A DNA stretch of 64,000 bases from Macrostomum hystrix. Its lineage: Eukaryota; Platyhelminthes; Macrostomidae. The stretch lies in NCBI GenBank assembly GCA_950097015.1, contig CATNEN010000033.1, positions 5,239,001 to 5,303,000 of the forward strand. The letters are read 5' to 3'. The notes under the pieces are model-generated. The model searched no databases. It saw only the letters and a list, made by a program, of their open reading frames with translations, and had not been told where the DNA came from. Below, one piece after another: positions 23,341 to 33,746 of this stretch (positions are counted from its first letter, which is position 1; every line of letters starts with the position of its first letter). Both the position numbers and the translations under genes were made by a program.

Positions 23341-24771
23341 TCAGCAGCCTGCTCCCCGACGGTCTCGCACCTTTTCTAATTTCTTCTGAACCACCTTCTG
23401 CATCTCCTCAATTCTTTTAGCATGATCAGCTACATAGCTAGGATAGTCGTAGTACAATCTGGGCCTTTTGACAACACTGTCTATTGGCAACTCCGCCTCA
23501 CGTCCGAACAATAGATAATGTGGAGTGAATCCTGTTGTCTGATTTACACTCGTTCGAACAGCCACTAAAGCTGCTGGGATCAACAGGTCCCAGTCGGAGT
23601 GGTCTTTCTCAACTAGACAGGTGATGATGGACTTTATCTGACGGTTAAATCTTTCTACAAGGCCGTTGCTTTGCGCATGATATGGCGTCGTGCAGGTATG
23701 CTTGATACCATACAATGTACAAAACGCCTGGAACTGACGGCTCACAAAAGTTTTCCCGTTGTCAGTGTGGATCCAACGGCACTGACCATACTCGCTAAAA
23801 ATTCTTTCTTGTAGGAGTTTTATGACTGTGTCCGACTTTTGATTTCTGATTGGAAATGCAAACGGGAACTTAGTAGTGCTGTCGATGACTGTCAGCACGT
23901 ACTTGTGTCCTCGTCGGCTTTCTTTAGAAATCGGCCCAATCAGATCAATGTGTAGGCGATGGAATGCCTCGCACACAGGAAATGTTTGCACCGGTGCCTT
24001 CACCTTATTGCCTGCTTTACTCTCGAGGCATGGGATGCACTCGGCCACATAATTCTCTACAGTAGTAACTAGGCCAGGTTTCCAGAATCGCTCTCGTACC
24101 TTTTGTACGGTTTTATCTCGTCCAAGATGTCCTGCTAAAGGACTGTCATGCAATTCTCGGAGGACCTCTTTTTCTATTCCACTCGGAAGTACTACTTTCC
24201 GGGTACCGTCAGTCACGATGGTTAACATTCCATCCTCAATCTTCATCTGCTCGTATGATTTGATCATCTTTTTCAGCTCGTGGCTAGCCCCTGTGGGTAA
24301 TTCTGGCCTCAGTATTCCTTGTTCCTTCCACTCAATCAGGATTTTAACGTCCTGATCCTCTCTCTGTGCAATAACCAGCTGTTCCTTCGTCAGTGGTACT
24401 GACAGGAAATCTGTTAATAATTTTCGGCATGCCGTTGTCTCTTCCAATTCCTCATCTTCGAAATAGTCTCTTGCGTCCACGAAAATTTCATTCGCATCAT
24501 CATCATCTGTATCGATGCCACTGTCTGTCTGACAGCTCTGACTCATCATGGCTCGTCCAGTGATTTGACTTTGGTTAATCTTTGCTTCAGAAGCCTCTTT
24601 AATTTCCGATGGTCTTCTAGACAAGCTGTCTGCATTGCTATGCTTAGCTCCGCTTCTATGCTGGATCTCGTACTGAAACTCACTCAACCGTTCGATCCAC
24701 CTTCCTAAAATACCCTGGGCTTCTGTTTGACGTAGTAGCCACAGGATCGCTTTGTGGTCGGTACGTGCCAA
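23341..24771 (-). CDS. RNase H end and integrase of the Ty3/gypsy element
   Basis: The first residues (ARTDHKAILWLL ... HRSGAKHSNADSLSRRP) are the C-terminal part of RNase H. Integrase follows with an HHCC zinc finger (H near LHDSPLAGH, then CIPC) and the catalytic core: D in HIDLIGP, D in HTDNGKTF and E in NGLVERFN. All three DDE residues are present. The frame is shifted by one base against the reverse transcriptase frame near 24765. Confidence 0.92.
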   Translation of the reverse strand: MARTDHKAILWLLRQTEAQGILGRWIERLSEFQYEIQHRSGAKHSNADSLSRRPSEIKEASEAKINQSQITGRAMMSQSCQTDSGIDTDDDDANEIFVDARDYFEDEELEETTACRKLLTDFLSVPLTKEQLVIAQREDQDVKILIEWKEQGILRPELPTGASHELKKMIKSYEQMKIEDGMLTIVTDGTRKVVLPSGIEKEVLRELHDSPLAGHLGRDKTVQKVRERFWKPGLVTTVENYVAECIPCLESKAGNKVKAPVQTFPVCEAFHRLHIDLIGPISKESRRGHKYVLTVIDSTTKFPFAFPIRNQKSDTVIKLLQERIFSEYGQCRWIHTDNGKTFVSRQFQAFCTLYGIKHTCTTPYHAQSNGLVERFNRQIKSIITCLVEKDHSDWDLLIPAALVAVRTSVNQTTGFTPHYLLFGREAELPIDSVVKRPRLYYDYPSYVADHAKRIEEMQKVVQKKLEKVRDRRGAGC

Positions 24772-25982
24772 GAACTTCTTCCGATCAAATAGAATCGGAA
24801 GTGTTTCATACCATCCACCAAGGCGAGCAATTCCTTTCGTGTTATCGGATATCGTTTTTCAGATTCCGTCATTGCCCTGCTGAAATAGGCGATTGGTCTT
24901 TCTACTCCATCTGCCTGGATTTGTCCAAGACAGGCTCCTATCCTTCCTTCGGATGCATCAGTGTCTAACACCATTTTGACATTTTCATATTCTGAAAATT
25001 CGGGATAAGCCAACACATCGGTGGACATCATTTTCTGTTTTAGAAGTGCAAACGCCTCGTCATGTTTCGAGTTCCATTTCTCCTTAAAGTTCGTTATACC
25101 CTTTTTGGTTAACTGAAACAGCGGATGCGCTGCTTCGGCATAGTCCTTAACGAATCTACAATAGTAGTTGCATAGGCCCAAGAAACTTCTTAATTCCTTG
25201 ACGTCTTGCGGAGTAGGCCATGATCGGATGGCTTCGATTTTGGCCGGATCTGTTCGAATTCCATTTCGGCCTACTATGTGGCCTAGATATTTCAGTTCTT
25301 CTTGAAACAGATTACATTTTCTTGGTCTCAATTTCAGTCCAGCTTCGGATAATCTCCGGAACACTTCTCGTAGGTGACACAGATGTTCATCGAATTCCTT
25401 CGAGTAAGTAACGATATCGTCGATGTACGACATCGCGAACTTGTGTTGAATGCCGATCAACACAAGGTTCATCAACCTCTGGAAGGTTCCAGGTGCATTT
25501 GACAAGCCTTGAGCCATTACTTGGTACTCAAACTGGCCCCTAGTTAATGTCGAGAATGCCGTCATATGTTTGTGTTCTTCTTTAATTGGGACTTGCCAGT
25601 ATCCAGAGTTAAGGTCTAAACTGCTGAAATACTGACTTCCAGTAAGGTGAGAGAATGTCTCCTGAATATTAGGTAACGGATACGGATAGTACTCCACACG
25701 AGAATTCAGTACTCGAAAGTCACTCACGATCCTTATTGTACCATCCTTCTTTGGTACTATGACCAAGGGTGTCGAATAGGTGCTATAACATGGCCTAATC
25801 AGGTTTTTGGCCAGCATGTCATCAAGCAAATCATCCACCTGTTTTTGCAAATGAGGCGGAATTCTGCGAGTCGGTATTCTGACTGGCGTAGTATCTTTAA
25901 GAGCAATTTCATGCGTCACCAAATGTGTCAGACCCATATCTTGCTCGGTCTGAGAGAACGCTGCTCTGTTCTCTTTCAGCAA
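24705..25982 (-). CDS. Reverse transcriptase and start of RNase H
   Basis: Shows LVIVPKKDGTIR, SDFRVLN, FSSLDLNSGYWQVP, AFSTLTRGQFEYQVMAQGL and the catalytic box YIDD, then the primer-grip and thumb regions (LGHIVGRNGI). RNase H begins at VLDTDASEGRIG. YIDD in place of the usual YVDD/YLDD is a tolerated variant. The upstream end overlaps the protease frame by 74 bp with a one-base shift. Confidence 0.92.
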   Translation of the reverse strand: MLKENRAAFSQTEQDMGLTHLVTHEIALKDTTPVRIPTRRIPPHLQKQVDDLLDDMLAKNLIRPCYSTYSTPLVIVPKKDGTIRIVSDFRVLNSRVEYYPYPLPNIQETFSHLTGSQYFSSLDLNSGYWQVPIKEEHKHMTAFSTLTRGQFEYQVMAQGLSNAPGTFQRLMNLVLIGIQHKFAMSYIDDIVTYSKEFDEHLCHLREVFRRLSEAGLKLRPRKCNLFQEELKYLGHIVGRNGIRTDPAKIEAIRSWPTPQDVKELRSFLGLCNYYCRFVKDYAEAAHPLFQLTKKGITNFKEKWNSKHDEAFALLKQKMMSTDVLAYPEFSEYENVKMVLDTDASEGRIGACLGQIQADGVERPIAYFSRAMTESEKRYPITRKELLALVDGMKHFRFYLIGRSSWHVPTTKRSCGYYVKQKPRVF

Positions 25983-26962
25983 TTGTATAACTTGTTCCTT
26001 TTGTTTCCGAATTCATCTCTCCGATGTTAACCTCCTTGATCCATTCATCAATGTCCTTTGAGGCTTCCTCTCTCTTTACAGCATTGACTTGTCCGGTATT
26101 TTGACTCGAATTGATTGAATTAACAAAATAATTCAAGTTCTTCGCTGTTAATGGCTTGGCATAGCCAATAAGAGCTGCTCCTTTCACTTTGACTTCTCTG
26201 TTCTGTTTATTGACTAGTTCTATGACTCCAACTCCTTCGTTCAAGGTTACTAATGCTGGTACTAGCTCCAGATCATAACCTTTGGCTGCAATATAGCCGT
26301 CATTAGTCTCAATCACCATGGGAGTACCGTAATTAGCTTCGGCATTTTCTCCCAATCGGATTGGCACTTTCAAAGCACTATTCGCTGGTATCGTGATCTG
26401 ATTCTGGCAATAGACTCGTCGAATTCGAACAGGTAGTCTTGTGAACTGAATTGGGATGCAGATCCCATCTTTCAGTACCAAGACTCCTTTACTGAAATTG
26501 ATACCATCACAGTAGTCTGTGAGAAAGTCCATTCCAAGGATGTCGTCACAGTCGTGGTCACACAGAAGAAATCTTGTCTCAATCTCAATTTCTCCGAACT
26601 TCACTTTAAGCATTGCTTCACCTCTAAGTGACACAACTGTTCCGTCAAACGTGGTGACTCTCAAATTGCATGGTTCTATCTCGTCGTCCACAAACCACTC
26701 TCTTCCATGAACTCCTACTTAAGAAGTTGTTTCCGGCTCCTGTGTCTATCAAAAACATAATATCTCGCTTTCGTATCTTTCCATTCACAATTGCTTCCTG
26801 ACCTTTCTTGACCGGCTCTGGGATTCTGATCGTCTCAATGGGTGACTCACTTTTAATTTCTTTGCTAGCGGCTTTCTGACCTGTTTCACATGGTGTAACT
26901 GGTGCTTTCGCATGTGCTTGCATTTTTGCAGTGCTGGGTGCATACGCATGGTGCTGTCTCAT
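25909..26962 (-). CDS. Aspartic protease region of the Ty3/gypsy element
   Basis: Two overlapping frames (26645-26962 and 25909-26691) together give the protease. The active-site loop is FLIDTGAGNNFL in the first frame, and the second half with DDILGMDFL is in the second. The one-base shift lies near 26718 in a short A run. The linker after the protease leads into reverse transcriptase. Confidence 0.85.
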
Positions 26963-27120
26963 TTCTTGCGGCTGATTAAACTTGTTGAAATAATAATTAT
27001 TTTTCTTGTAAGCAAAACGTTGGTTATCAATTTTATACGCACTATTTACAAACTCTGAGGCCTGGAATTTGTTAAAGGATTTTCCGGAGGAACGGGGCCT
27101 CGACTTACGTCCCTCGTATT

Positions 27121-28030
27121 TTAGTTTCCCTGGTTCTGGAAGTTCTGCTGACCGTTGCCCATCCTCATAGGACAGAATCTGGCAATATGGCCGAGTTTTC
27201 CGCAGTTGAAGCAGGTTCGGTTCTGGTTCAAGAATTGCGGCCCATTGTACTGCGTATTCTGCTGTTGCAGGAACTTAGGTACATATGGCTTCCTTGGTAC
27301 GTACTGTTTCTCAGCCATTTTGCTGGTGAGCTCCTGCAAGAGTTTCTGCTGTCTTTCAATTTCTTCCTTCTGCTTCACAATTGTTGCCCTTAGAGACTCC
27401 TCTTCCTCTTCACCATTTCTGGTAATCCTTACTCCGGCACCTTTGTGTGTCATGCTCCAGGCGGCTTCCAACCTTCTAAGCATTCTCTTTAGTTCCTGTA
27501 GATTGGCAGGCTGAGCAAAGATTAGTTTCTCCCTCATGTCAGCGGATATCTTGGCTCCCTTGATGTATTGCTCAACCAGTTCATCTTCTCGTTGCTCCAT
27601 TGTCATGTTTGGGAAGGCTCTGGCAGCCAGTTCAATCAGACTATCTGAATAGGCTTCTACCGATTCATTCTTGCCTTGCATTCTTCCTCGAAACTCTTCT
27701 CTGAATTCTGCTGGGCTTCCAGTTCGTCCGAATCTTTCTGCCATCCGCTCCTTGAATTCTTCGTAGTCAAGGTTTTTCTGGGAGGTTCATTCTCTGTACA
27801 GAGGCAAATACTGTGGACAAGTCCAAGTTGGCAAGCAATTCCTGCTTTCGATGGTCCACATCAATTCCTTCTGTCTCGCATCTTTGATCAAATGCGGTGA
27901 GCCACACCCGAATATCCTGATTAGGTGTGAACTTTTGGATCTTCACATGGCGTGTTGGAGCAATCTCCAACCGATTTCTCAGCTCTTCCGCGAGTACAGC
28001 CATCAAATCTTGTACTTGAGCTTGATCCAT
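27121..28030 (-). CDS. gag of the Ty3/gypsy element, one frame break
   Basis: The frame opens at 28030 with MDQAQVQDLM, moves by one base in a run of five A at about 27772-27776 and continues to 27121. The second part has a capsid-like helical region and a CCHC zinc knuckle, CFNCGKLGHIARFC. One extra A would account for the break; a programmed +1 shift is the alternative. Confidence 0.88.
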
Positions 28031-28090
28031 TGTTACTCCTCAATGGGGTTATTTCGCTGTTTCTCTGATCCTTTCCGCTGCCACCAAAGT

Positions 28091-28474
28091 TGTAACAGGG
28101 CTTGTCTCTCTACTTTTCTCTCTAATGGTAGCGTATCACTCGGCACGAGCGGTTTAACCTTTTAAGGCACTGGCTTACTATTCTCCAGTCTTTGCTGGGC
28201 GTTTTCTGTGGATCAGAGGGTCACAGCCTCAAATAACCAACTCAACACTTTTCTTCTTCAGTAATAGCTTATTTGCTTTTCGCCACACTGGCACGTTGAT
28301 TTGTCTCAACTGAATTACACTCGTTTATATACACAAAAGAAAATGTTTGTTAAAGTAAACGAATTTGACAAAATATTTAAAATATATTACATATAAAAAA
28401 TATTTTGCGCATTCAAACAAAAAGCATAGGCACGAATTTGACTTAAAAGAAATAATAAAAGCATCCCTACTACA
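28091..28474 (-). repeat. 5' LTR
   Basis: 384 bp, one substitution from the 3' LTR; transcription of the element would start here and run leftwards. Confidence 0.95.
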
Positions 28475-28478
28475 TACA

Positions 28479-29845
28479 CATAATGAGCTTTTTCATTGCA
28501 TGAAGCTCTCACTAGACCAGAGTAGGCCCATCCAATGCATGTATACACTGCACATGTCATCTCAGACTGTCATGTCTTGTCAGACTGTATTCATGTATTT
28601 CTTTTCTCCTTTTTTCTCGGATAGAATTGAAATGACAAAATATTAATTTTGGCCTTATTGTACTGACAGCCCATAGTGTAACATTTTTTTCATTCAGACT
28701 CGGTTTCATCTGGATCTAGACCTACGAGTATTAAGGAAGCAAATTCTTTGAAGGCACTTGGCCCTCCTCCTTCTGCATGTAAAGTTGCATTAGGCGTATT
28801 CAGCCAATACCTCTATTTATATAGTAGTAGGTTTATTATTGTAAATATTGGCATTTAGCAGTAGGCGTGTGGGCCTAAGCTTATTGGCAGCCATCAGCAA
28901 ATGGCTCGACAGTTCGGTAATAAATGAGAATGAGCAGCCTAGCATGAATGCCCTGGGTTTCTTGACACTTTTTGGTTAGGCAGTCGGCAGGTGGCAGGCG
29001 GTAGGTGCCGGTAGTCTCTCTGAAAAAGAGAGAATAGGTCACAGAAGTTAGTGGTGGCTCTTTATGCTACTGTAAGTAAAATGTAAAGTAAAATGAACAT
29101 TTTTTCCGGAGAATTTGCGAATCCGAATTGATACGGAAGTTGTATATTATACGTAAATTTATAACAATTTTTTCTTGTTTTATTGTCAATTTATTGGACT
29201 GACTAGCTATGATATAGCGTTTTTGTCATTTAGAATTGCTTTTTAAGCAATAAATGCGCAATAGATAGACTTATAAAACAGTTTTTTTCCCCGTTCGGTT
29301 GATGATTCTCTGTTCGGTTTGATGATACAATGAATTTGAAAACCGAACCGAACAGCAAAAATTATATCATCAACCGAACGGAAGTGTTTGCAAAGCAAGT
29401 GTCAAACTTTTGATGTATTTGTCTATAACAAACAAAAGACAAATTTATAATGAATTCAACGAGATGCTGGGTTTGCAAATTGACGAAGAAATAAAATTGT
29501 TATAAGACTTTTGCCCACTCTTATGAAAAGCATTAAAACTTCAAAAAAACTTGCTTTTGCGATAAAAATTTCTACTAAAACGTCCATATCTTTCTTTCCT
29601 CTTAATGCTTCATTGCATGTAATGCCTCAGCTTGTAGATAATTTCTTCGACTTTCAAATTAGTTGTTCTGTGAAACACAATAGCTTGTTTCTGTCTTGCA
29701 CGAGACCAAGGAAGGAGACAAAATTCTTGTTCGGTTTTGAAGATACACTGTTCGGTTGATGATACATTACCCTAGTACTTGGCGATTCTGTAAATTCAGG
29801 TTGTGATAAATATCTTTTTTCAAGCATTTTCCTTTTTTATTCCAC
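28479..29845. other. Intergenic region with a foldback element
   Basis: Apart from the inverted repeat at 29291-29381 and its partial copy near 29729-29768 I see no gene. The last 25 bp are pyrimidine-rich and end CCACAG. Confidence 0.55.
29291..29381. repeat. Foldback inverted repeat with TTCGGTTGATGAT arms
   Basis: CCGTTCGGTTGATGAT at 29291-29306 is exactly inverted at 29366-29381, with a second inner pair (CTGTTCGGTT and AACCGAACAG). Another GTTCGGTTGATGATACA copy at about 29750-29767 suggests a larger element with multiple termini. Confidence 0.75.
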
Positions 29846-29846
29846 A
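29830..29846 (+). promoter_or_regulatory. Splice acceptor 11 bp before the start codon (5' UTR intron or trans-splice site)
   Basis: A pyrimidine-rich tract ending TTATTCCACAG lies at 29846, and ATG follows at 29858. An acceptor this close to the ATG fits either a 5' UTR intron or spliced-leader addition, which is common in several invertebrate phyla including flatworms. The sequence alone cannot separate the two. Confidence 0.45.
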
Positions 29847-29857
29847 GCAAACAATTG

Positions 29858-32513
29858 ATGTCAGCTGGATCAGACACTGAACAGCTGCCTGTGGTGATCT
29901 GCGGAGCTGGCATCATTGGCTGCTCACTGGCCTATTATCTGGCCAAGCGGGGTGTGCGCAGCATCCTATTGGAGCGAGTGGCCATCGCCAGTGCAGCCTC
30001 TGGCAAGGCCGGCGGCTTCCTGGCTCTGGACTGGTGTCGCGGCCCACTGAATGCGCTGGCCAGAGAGAGCTTCCGGCTGCACAGCGAGCTGGCAGAGGAG
30101 CTGGGCGCCGAAGTGATCGATTATCGGTGCGGCCTGTTTTGCGGAGGTGTTAAGGCTGATTATAGAGGCCTGTTTTATGGAGGTGTTAAGTATGATTATC
30201 GAGGCCTATTTTATGAAGGTGTTAGGTATGATTATAGAGGCCTGTTTTATGCAGGTGTTAAGTATGATTATAGAGGCCTGTTTTATGAAGGTGTTAGGTA
30301 TGATTATAGAGGCCTGTTTTATGCAGGTGTTAAGTATGATTATAGAGGCCTGTTTTATGGAGGTGTTAAGTATGATTATAGAGGCCTGTTTTATGGAGGT
30401 GTTAAGTATGGTTATAGAGGCCTGTTTTATGGAGGTGTTAAGTATGATTATAGAGGCCTATTTTATGAATGTGTTAGGTATGATTATAGAGGCCTGTTTT
30501 ATGGAGGTGTTAAGTATGATTATAGAGGCCTGTTTTATGGAGGTGTTAAGTATGATTATAGAGGCCTGTTTTATGGAGGTGTTAAGTATGATTATAGAGG
30601 CCTGTTTTATCGAGGTGTTAAGTATGATTATAGAGGCCTGTTTTATGGAGGTGTTAAGTATGATTATAGAGGCCTGTTTTATGGAGGTGTTAAGTATGAT
30701 TATAGAGGCGTGTTTTATGGAGGTGTTAAGTATGATTATAGAGGCCTGTTTTATGGAGGTGTTAAGTATGATTATAGAGGCCTTTTAGATTCAAAGAATC
30801 AGAGCTCGTTCGCCAAATCCCACCAGACGCCTGGACACTCTGTCGGTTGAGTTCGGCTCCAGCGATGGCCAAACGAGCCAGAGCAATCCCGACCTGCCGG
30901 ACTGGGTAACTGGGCCGGTGTCCGACTGCGGCCACCTGGGCAGTACTCAAAATACAGCTCAGGTGCACCCGGGAAAGCTGACTAAGGCGCTGGCCGCTAA
31001 GGCTGCCGAGCTCGCAGGCACCGAGGTGAATAAAATTTCCTCAGCTTTGAACTAGCGCTTACAATGAAAATTTGTGTGGTATCGAGACTAAAATCATATT
31101 ATTTATGACCAATACGTTAATACGAATGACCAATACTTTAATACGAATGACCAATACTTTAATACGAATAACCAATACTTTAATACGAATGACCGATACT
31201 TTAATACGAATGACCAATACTTTAATACGAATGACAAATACTTTAATACGAATGAACAATACTTCTGGTGCGAATGACCAATGCTCCTAATGCGAATGAT
31301 CAATCGCCACGCCCAGGTCCGCATCGCTACGGTGACGGGCCTGCAGTATTCCTCCGAGCCGGATCCGGACACTGGCCATCTGCGCGTCAGCCACGTCCTG
31401 GTCGCTGGCGGTGGCCCGCCGGTGCCCTGCTCCGCCGCGGTGCTGGCCATGGGGCCCTGGACCGACGTCGGGCTCGCCTGGCTGGGCCAGCCGCCTGGGC
31501 AGGTGCGAGGCCACCGGGCTCACTCACTGGTTGTGCAGCCGGCCGAGCCAGTGTCTCCGCACGCCCTGTTCACCCAAATGGACGCCGGCCGGGCGTCGCC
31601 AGAGTTTTACCCCCGGCCGGACGGCACCGTCTACGTGTGCGGCCTGGGCGACGATCCGCCACTGCCGGAGTCCGCCGATTTGGTTAGTTGCGTATTGGTT
31701 TTGTTTGGCGGTTGCTATGGCCTGACGGATGGTTACTATGGCCTGTGGGATGGTTGCTATGGCCTCTGGATGGTTGCTATGGCCTTTGAGATGGTTGCTA
31801 TGGCCTATGGGATGGTTGCTATGGCCTCTGGGATGGTTGCTATGGCCTCTGGGATCGTTGCTATGACATCTTGGATGGTTGCTATGGCCTCTGGGATGGT
31901 TGCTTTTAGCCTCTGGGATGGTTGCTATGACATCTGGGATGGTTGCTATCGCCTCTGGGATAGTTGCTTTTAGCCTCTGGGATTGTTGCTATGGTCTCTG
32001 GGATCGTTGCTATGGCCTGCGTGATCGTTTCTACTGCTTGTGGAATCGTCGCTTATGCTTGTGGGATCATTGCTACGGCCTTTAGGACCGTAGTAGCTAA
32101 GGCCTGTGGAATCGTTATTACAGCCTAGAGAAGGATTGTAATAGACAAAAAAGTTTTTATAGGGGCAGCTTACTGTGTTGCCAATCCTGTGCTTCCTGCC
32201 AACCCTGCGCCCCGTGACTGATTGACAGGTGACTCCGGACCAGGGCCGCAGCGACCGGCTCTGGTGCCTGGCAGCGGCCTGCTCGGACCGGCTGGCCAGG
32301 GGCCGCATATTGGCCAGCCAGGCCTGCTACTTGCCCCTGGCCGAGCGCAACCTGCCTCTGATTGGCCGGGCGCCCGGCCGGCATAACGCATTCGTGGCTG
32401 CCGGGCACAGTTGCTGGGGCATCCTGAATGGCCCGGCCACCGGACGCATGCTGGCCGACCTTATCATTGACAGCCGATGCGACTTCATCGATTCCAGGCC
32501 GTTCGCTCTCTGA
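29858..32513 (+). CDS. FAD-dependent oxidoreductase of the DAO superfamily (TDA3-like)
   Basis: Four exons with matching phases: 29858-30126, 30827-31025, 31317-31682 and 32229-32513, encoding 372 residues. The N-terminus has a Rossmann dinucleotide-binding motif GAGIIGCSLAYYLAKRG (residues 16-32) ending at the ribose-binding Glu39, then ASGKAGGFLALDW, a signature of the fungal and plant TDA3-like branch. Downstream are DYR|RLDTLSVEF, TAQVHPGKLTKAL, GAVLAMGPWTD-type (AAVLAMGPWTD), YVCGLGD, and the terminal FAD-contact region PLIGRAPGRHNAFVAAGHSCWGILNGPATGRMLADL. FAD binding and amine or amino-acid oxidation are family-level predictions; the substrate is unknown. All three introns are filled by minisatellites. 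The upstream TTG at 29855 is not the start. Confidence 0.9.
30135..30790. repeat. 36-bp minisatellite in intron 1 of the oxidoreductase gene
   Basis: About 18 copies of a 36-bp unit (GGCCTGTTTTATGGAGGTGTTAAG then TATGATTATAGA). Because 36 is a multiple of 3 the whole intron stays open and mimics a YDYRGLFYGGVK repeat protein. The first unit spans the real exon-intron junction at 30126/30127. Confidence 0.95.
31095..31275. repeat. 21-bp minisatellite in intron 2 of the oxidoreductase gene
   Basis: Eight or more copies of ACGAATGACCAATACTTTAAT, decaying toward the acceptor at 31316. Confidence 0.95.
31705..32125. repeat. 21-bp minisatellite in intron 3 of the oxidoreductase gene
   Basis: About 19 copies of GCCTCTGGGATGGTTGCTATG with substitutions increasing to the right. 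Confidence 0.93.
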
Positions 32514-33375
32514 CGTAGCGTCGAATTTCTAGGAAATGTACTCGTATTTTAATTTCGCGCTAAGAAAAAATAAAAAAAATGTTTGATAAAAGCCTTCTGT
32601 AGATTCAATTTTGCGTTGCGCAATTCGTGTGTACTTTTACTTCAGATTTTTATGGAATTCGTCTAAGAGATGTATCAGGGTAACTTCAAATTCATAGTAT
32701 TTCTCACTTTTTGTGGTGACGAGTCAAACTGCTGTTAATTGGAATTAAGAAACTCGTGGACTCAAAATAGATTATTCCATTGCCTGCGAATATAAATCAC
32801 TTGGCTAGATCACCTAGCTCTAAATAGACGGCGCTTTCAGAAGAAGTGTTTGCTTTTCTTGTGGCTTATTTTGCTAGGTTCATTCTGCTATTTATTTTCT
32901 ATTTCGTGTTTTAACAGCATGTACTACTGTCAGTTTAATGATGAGTAGTACCTGGTTTTTATTCTGTAAATTGTTAAAAGCTATCGCAAAGTCATATTTT
33001 TATGCTAAATAAAGTTCGGATTTGCACAATGAAACCGCTTGCTAGATCTAATTGACTGCGAAAAAGTGAGCAGAGAATATAAAATCACTTTCTGCTACTT
33101 TGCTTGATTTCCTTTCATTCGAAAAAAAATCAAAGCACTACAATGACTACTCATGCTCTGCATAATGAGCATTGTCGTCTTAGACATTAATATTTATAAC
33201 TTAACGACCATCAAAGGGCCAACTAGAACAAGACTCACTTCGGAGATCGACTTCTGCTCAAATCTTGAGATTTCTTGTTTAAATAAAAGCAAATAAATAG
33301 CACAGCTGGACAGCGGTGGGGGCGGTTGTTTAGTTGTTCTCAGCGCACTCGGTTGCCATGATGAACTGGCAGAGA
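32514..33375. other. Intergenic AT-rich spacer
   Basis: Contains the probable 3' UTR of the oxidoreductase gene (AATAAA near 32567) and a pair of related GAATATAAATCACTT and GAATATAAAATCACTT motifs (about 32789 and 33077). No gene. Confidence 0.5.
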
Positions 33376-33512
33376 TGAGACCAGTATGTTTGCTCTGCAG
33401 CTCAGCAAACAGGGGCCGCCCTCCGATTATATTGTCAAAGCTCAGTCCACCTTACAGGTGGAGCACAGAACTCGAGCCCAGCCGCCAAGCAGCTAAAACA
33501 GCCGCCGCAACA

Positions 33513-33746
33513 ATGTGCCGCAACAGAGCCGACTGCCTGTCCTGCCTGTGGACCTTCCTGTGGCTGCTGGTGCTGATCCTGCTGGCCTGGCCCGTGGCCT
33601 TCCTTCTGTTCCCCATCTTCCTGCTGCTGCTGCCGACCAAGGCCTGCTGCGGGCCCTGCGCTGCCTTCGTTGACTTGCTGCACCAGGGCGTCCTGCTGCC
33701 GCTGTTCTGTGCCATCAACGCTATGGACGGCACTCCGATGTGCTGA
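33513..33746 (+). CDS. Small cysteine-rich membrane protein, 77 aa
   Basis: The first ATG after several in-frame non-Met codons is at 33513. The protein has an N-terminal Cys cluster (MCRNRADCLSC), one or two long hydrophobic segments (WTFLWLLVLILLAWPVAFLLFPIFLLLL), then KACCGPCAAF and a final MC. Membrane-proximal cysteines suggest palmitoylation. GC-rich codon use like the neighbouring genes supports coding. No family is recognised, and no TATA box or polyadenylation signal is obvious, so expression is unproven. Confidence 0.6.
   Translation: MCRNRADCLSCLWTFLWLLVLILLAWPVAFLLFPIFLLLLPTKACCGPCAAFVDLLHQGVLLPLFCAINAMDGTPMC

Larger units (their letters stand above)
21972..28474 (-). mobile_element. 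Complete Ty3/gypsy LTR retrotransposon, very young
   Basis: Two 384-bp direct repeats (21972-22355 and 28091-28474) start TG and end CA, and I found only one difference between them (about 22264 versus 28383). The 4-bp sequence TACA flanks both ends (21968-21971 and 28475-28478). The gene order on the minus strand is gag, protease, reverse transcriptase/RNase H, integrase, the order of Ty3/gypsy elements. A PBS-like TGGTGGCAGCGG begins four bases inside the 5' LTR, and a purine stretch GGGAAGG precedes the 3' LTR. The coding part is interrupted by about five one-base frame changes. Confidence 0.95.

Noticed and set aside
30147-30850. Long frame encoding YDYRGLFYGGVK repeats
   Set aside because: It is the 36-bp minisatellite in intron 1. 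The exon ends at 30126, and splicing to 30827 restores the conserved DYR-RLDTLSVEF.
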